Origin: Chitinophagaceae bacterium
GTDB taxonomy: Bacteria; Bacteroidota; Bacteroidia; Chitinophagales; Chitinophagaceae
Reading direction: 5' to 3'
NCBI GenBank assembly: GCA_025455245.1
Contig: JALOMX010000126.1
Coordinates: forward strand, 1-6,271
Length of the DNA: 6,271 bases
Shown: positions 6,168 to 6,271 of the stretch, one piece after another
Layout of the letters: the number at the start of each line of letters is the position of its first letter
Position numbering within the stretch: position 1 is the first letter of the stretch
Notes under the pieces: model-generated
Seen by the model: only the letters and a program-made list of their open reading frames with translations
Told to the model about the DNA's origin: nothing
The model's database searches: none
Made by a program: the position numbers and the translations under genes

Positions 6168-6271
6168 ATGCGAAACCACACAATCATTGCCTTTTTTTTA
6201 TTGCTTTCGGCAGGCGCACAGGCGCAATTTTTAAAATTTGGATTGAAAGGAGGCGCCAACCTTGTCAAAAT
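6168..6271 (+). CDS. Secreted, probable outer-membrane beta-barrel protein (PorT-like), N-terminal fragment cut by window end
   Basis: The ATG at 6168 opens a frame that runs off the window after 34 full codons. The product starts with a short basic N-terminus (MRNH) and a hydrophobic core IIAFFLLLSAG (6-16). A signal-peptidase site follows, AQA (17-19) before Gln20. The mature sequence begins QFLKFGLKGGANLVK (20-34). A signal peptide followed at once by a 'FGLKGGxNL' strand is typical of the first beta-strand of Bacteroidota outer-membrane beta-barrel proteins of the PorT-like group (PF13568-type). The mature protein would lie in the outer membrane; its role cannot be told from so little sequence. 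No clear Shine-Dalgarno is seen; the leader is A/T-rich (AATTCATTTTTT just before ATG). The assignment to a beta-barrel rests on 15 residues, so secretion is well supported and the exact family less so. Confidence 0.75.
   Translation, partial: MRNHTIIAFFLLLSAGAQAQFLKFGLKGGANLVK

Noticed and set aside
5775..6268. Two minus-strand open frames opposite the metallophosphoesterase end and the beta-barrel gene start
   Set aside because: The first overlaps conserved phosphoesterase codons; the second is antisense to a clear signal peptide and runs over the spacer. Neither has recognisable features.

Overview
The window looks like ordinary chromosomal DNA from a member of the Bacteroidota, most likely close to the Chitinophagaceae or Sphingobacteriia. 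The evidence is the family content (a DUF5683 protein beside ParB and DapB, an S9A prolyl oligopeptidase, the start of a signal-peptide-bearing outer-membrane beta-barrel protein), A-rich leaders with no good Shine-Dalgarno site, and promoter-like sequences of the Bacteroidota type (TTTG and TAnnTTTG). The assignment rests on motif recognition only; no database search was possible.

Layout. Positions 1-391 (+) hold the C-terminal end of a prolyl oligopeptidase cut by the window edge. It converges on a minus-strand block, and the two share a strong hairpin at 405-446 with A and T tails, so it can terminate in both directions. The minus-strand block, read right to left, is: a UPF0173/UlaG-like metallo-beta-lactamase-fold hydrolase (4577-3891), parA (3826-2996), a gap of about 210 bp, parB (2785-1868), a DUF5683 membrane protein (1852-1199) and dapB (1183-461). 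ParB, DUF5683 and dapB are separated by exactly 15 nt each and look like one operon. It is probably driven by a promoter just upstream of parB. The hydrolase and parA may form a second unit from a promoter near 4627-4659. A 150-bp divergent intergenic region then leads to a plus-strand membrane-anchored calcineurin-like metallophosphoesterase (4728-5984). After a 183-bp spacer, the first 34 codons of a secreted, probable outer-membrane beta-barrel protein (6168 to the window end) are visible.

How the genes fit together. ParA and ParB act in origin segregation. DapB makes tetrahydrodipicolinate for lysine and, through diaminopimelate, peptidoglycan. DUF5683 is an uncharacterised membrane protein that sits between these functions in one transcription unit, and it is the least understood part of the window. 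I found no mobile element, CRISPR array, RNA gene or convincing parS site, and no clearly new system. The findings are modest observations on transcription layout, start codons, a degenerate twin-arginine motif and the DUF5683 linkage.
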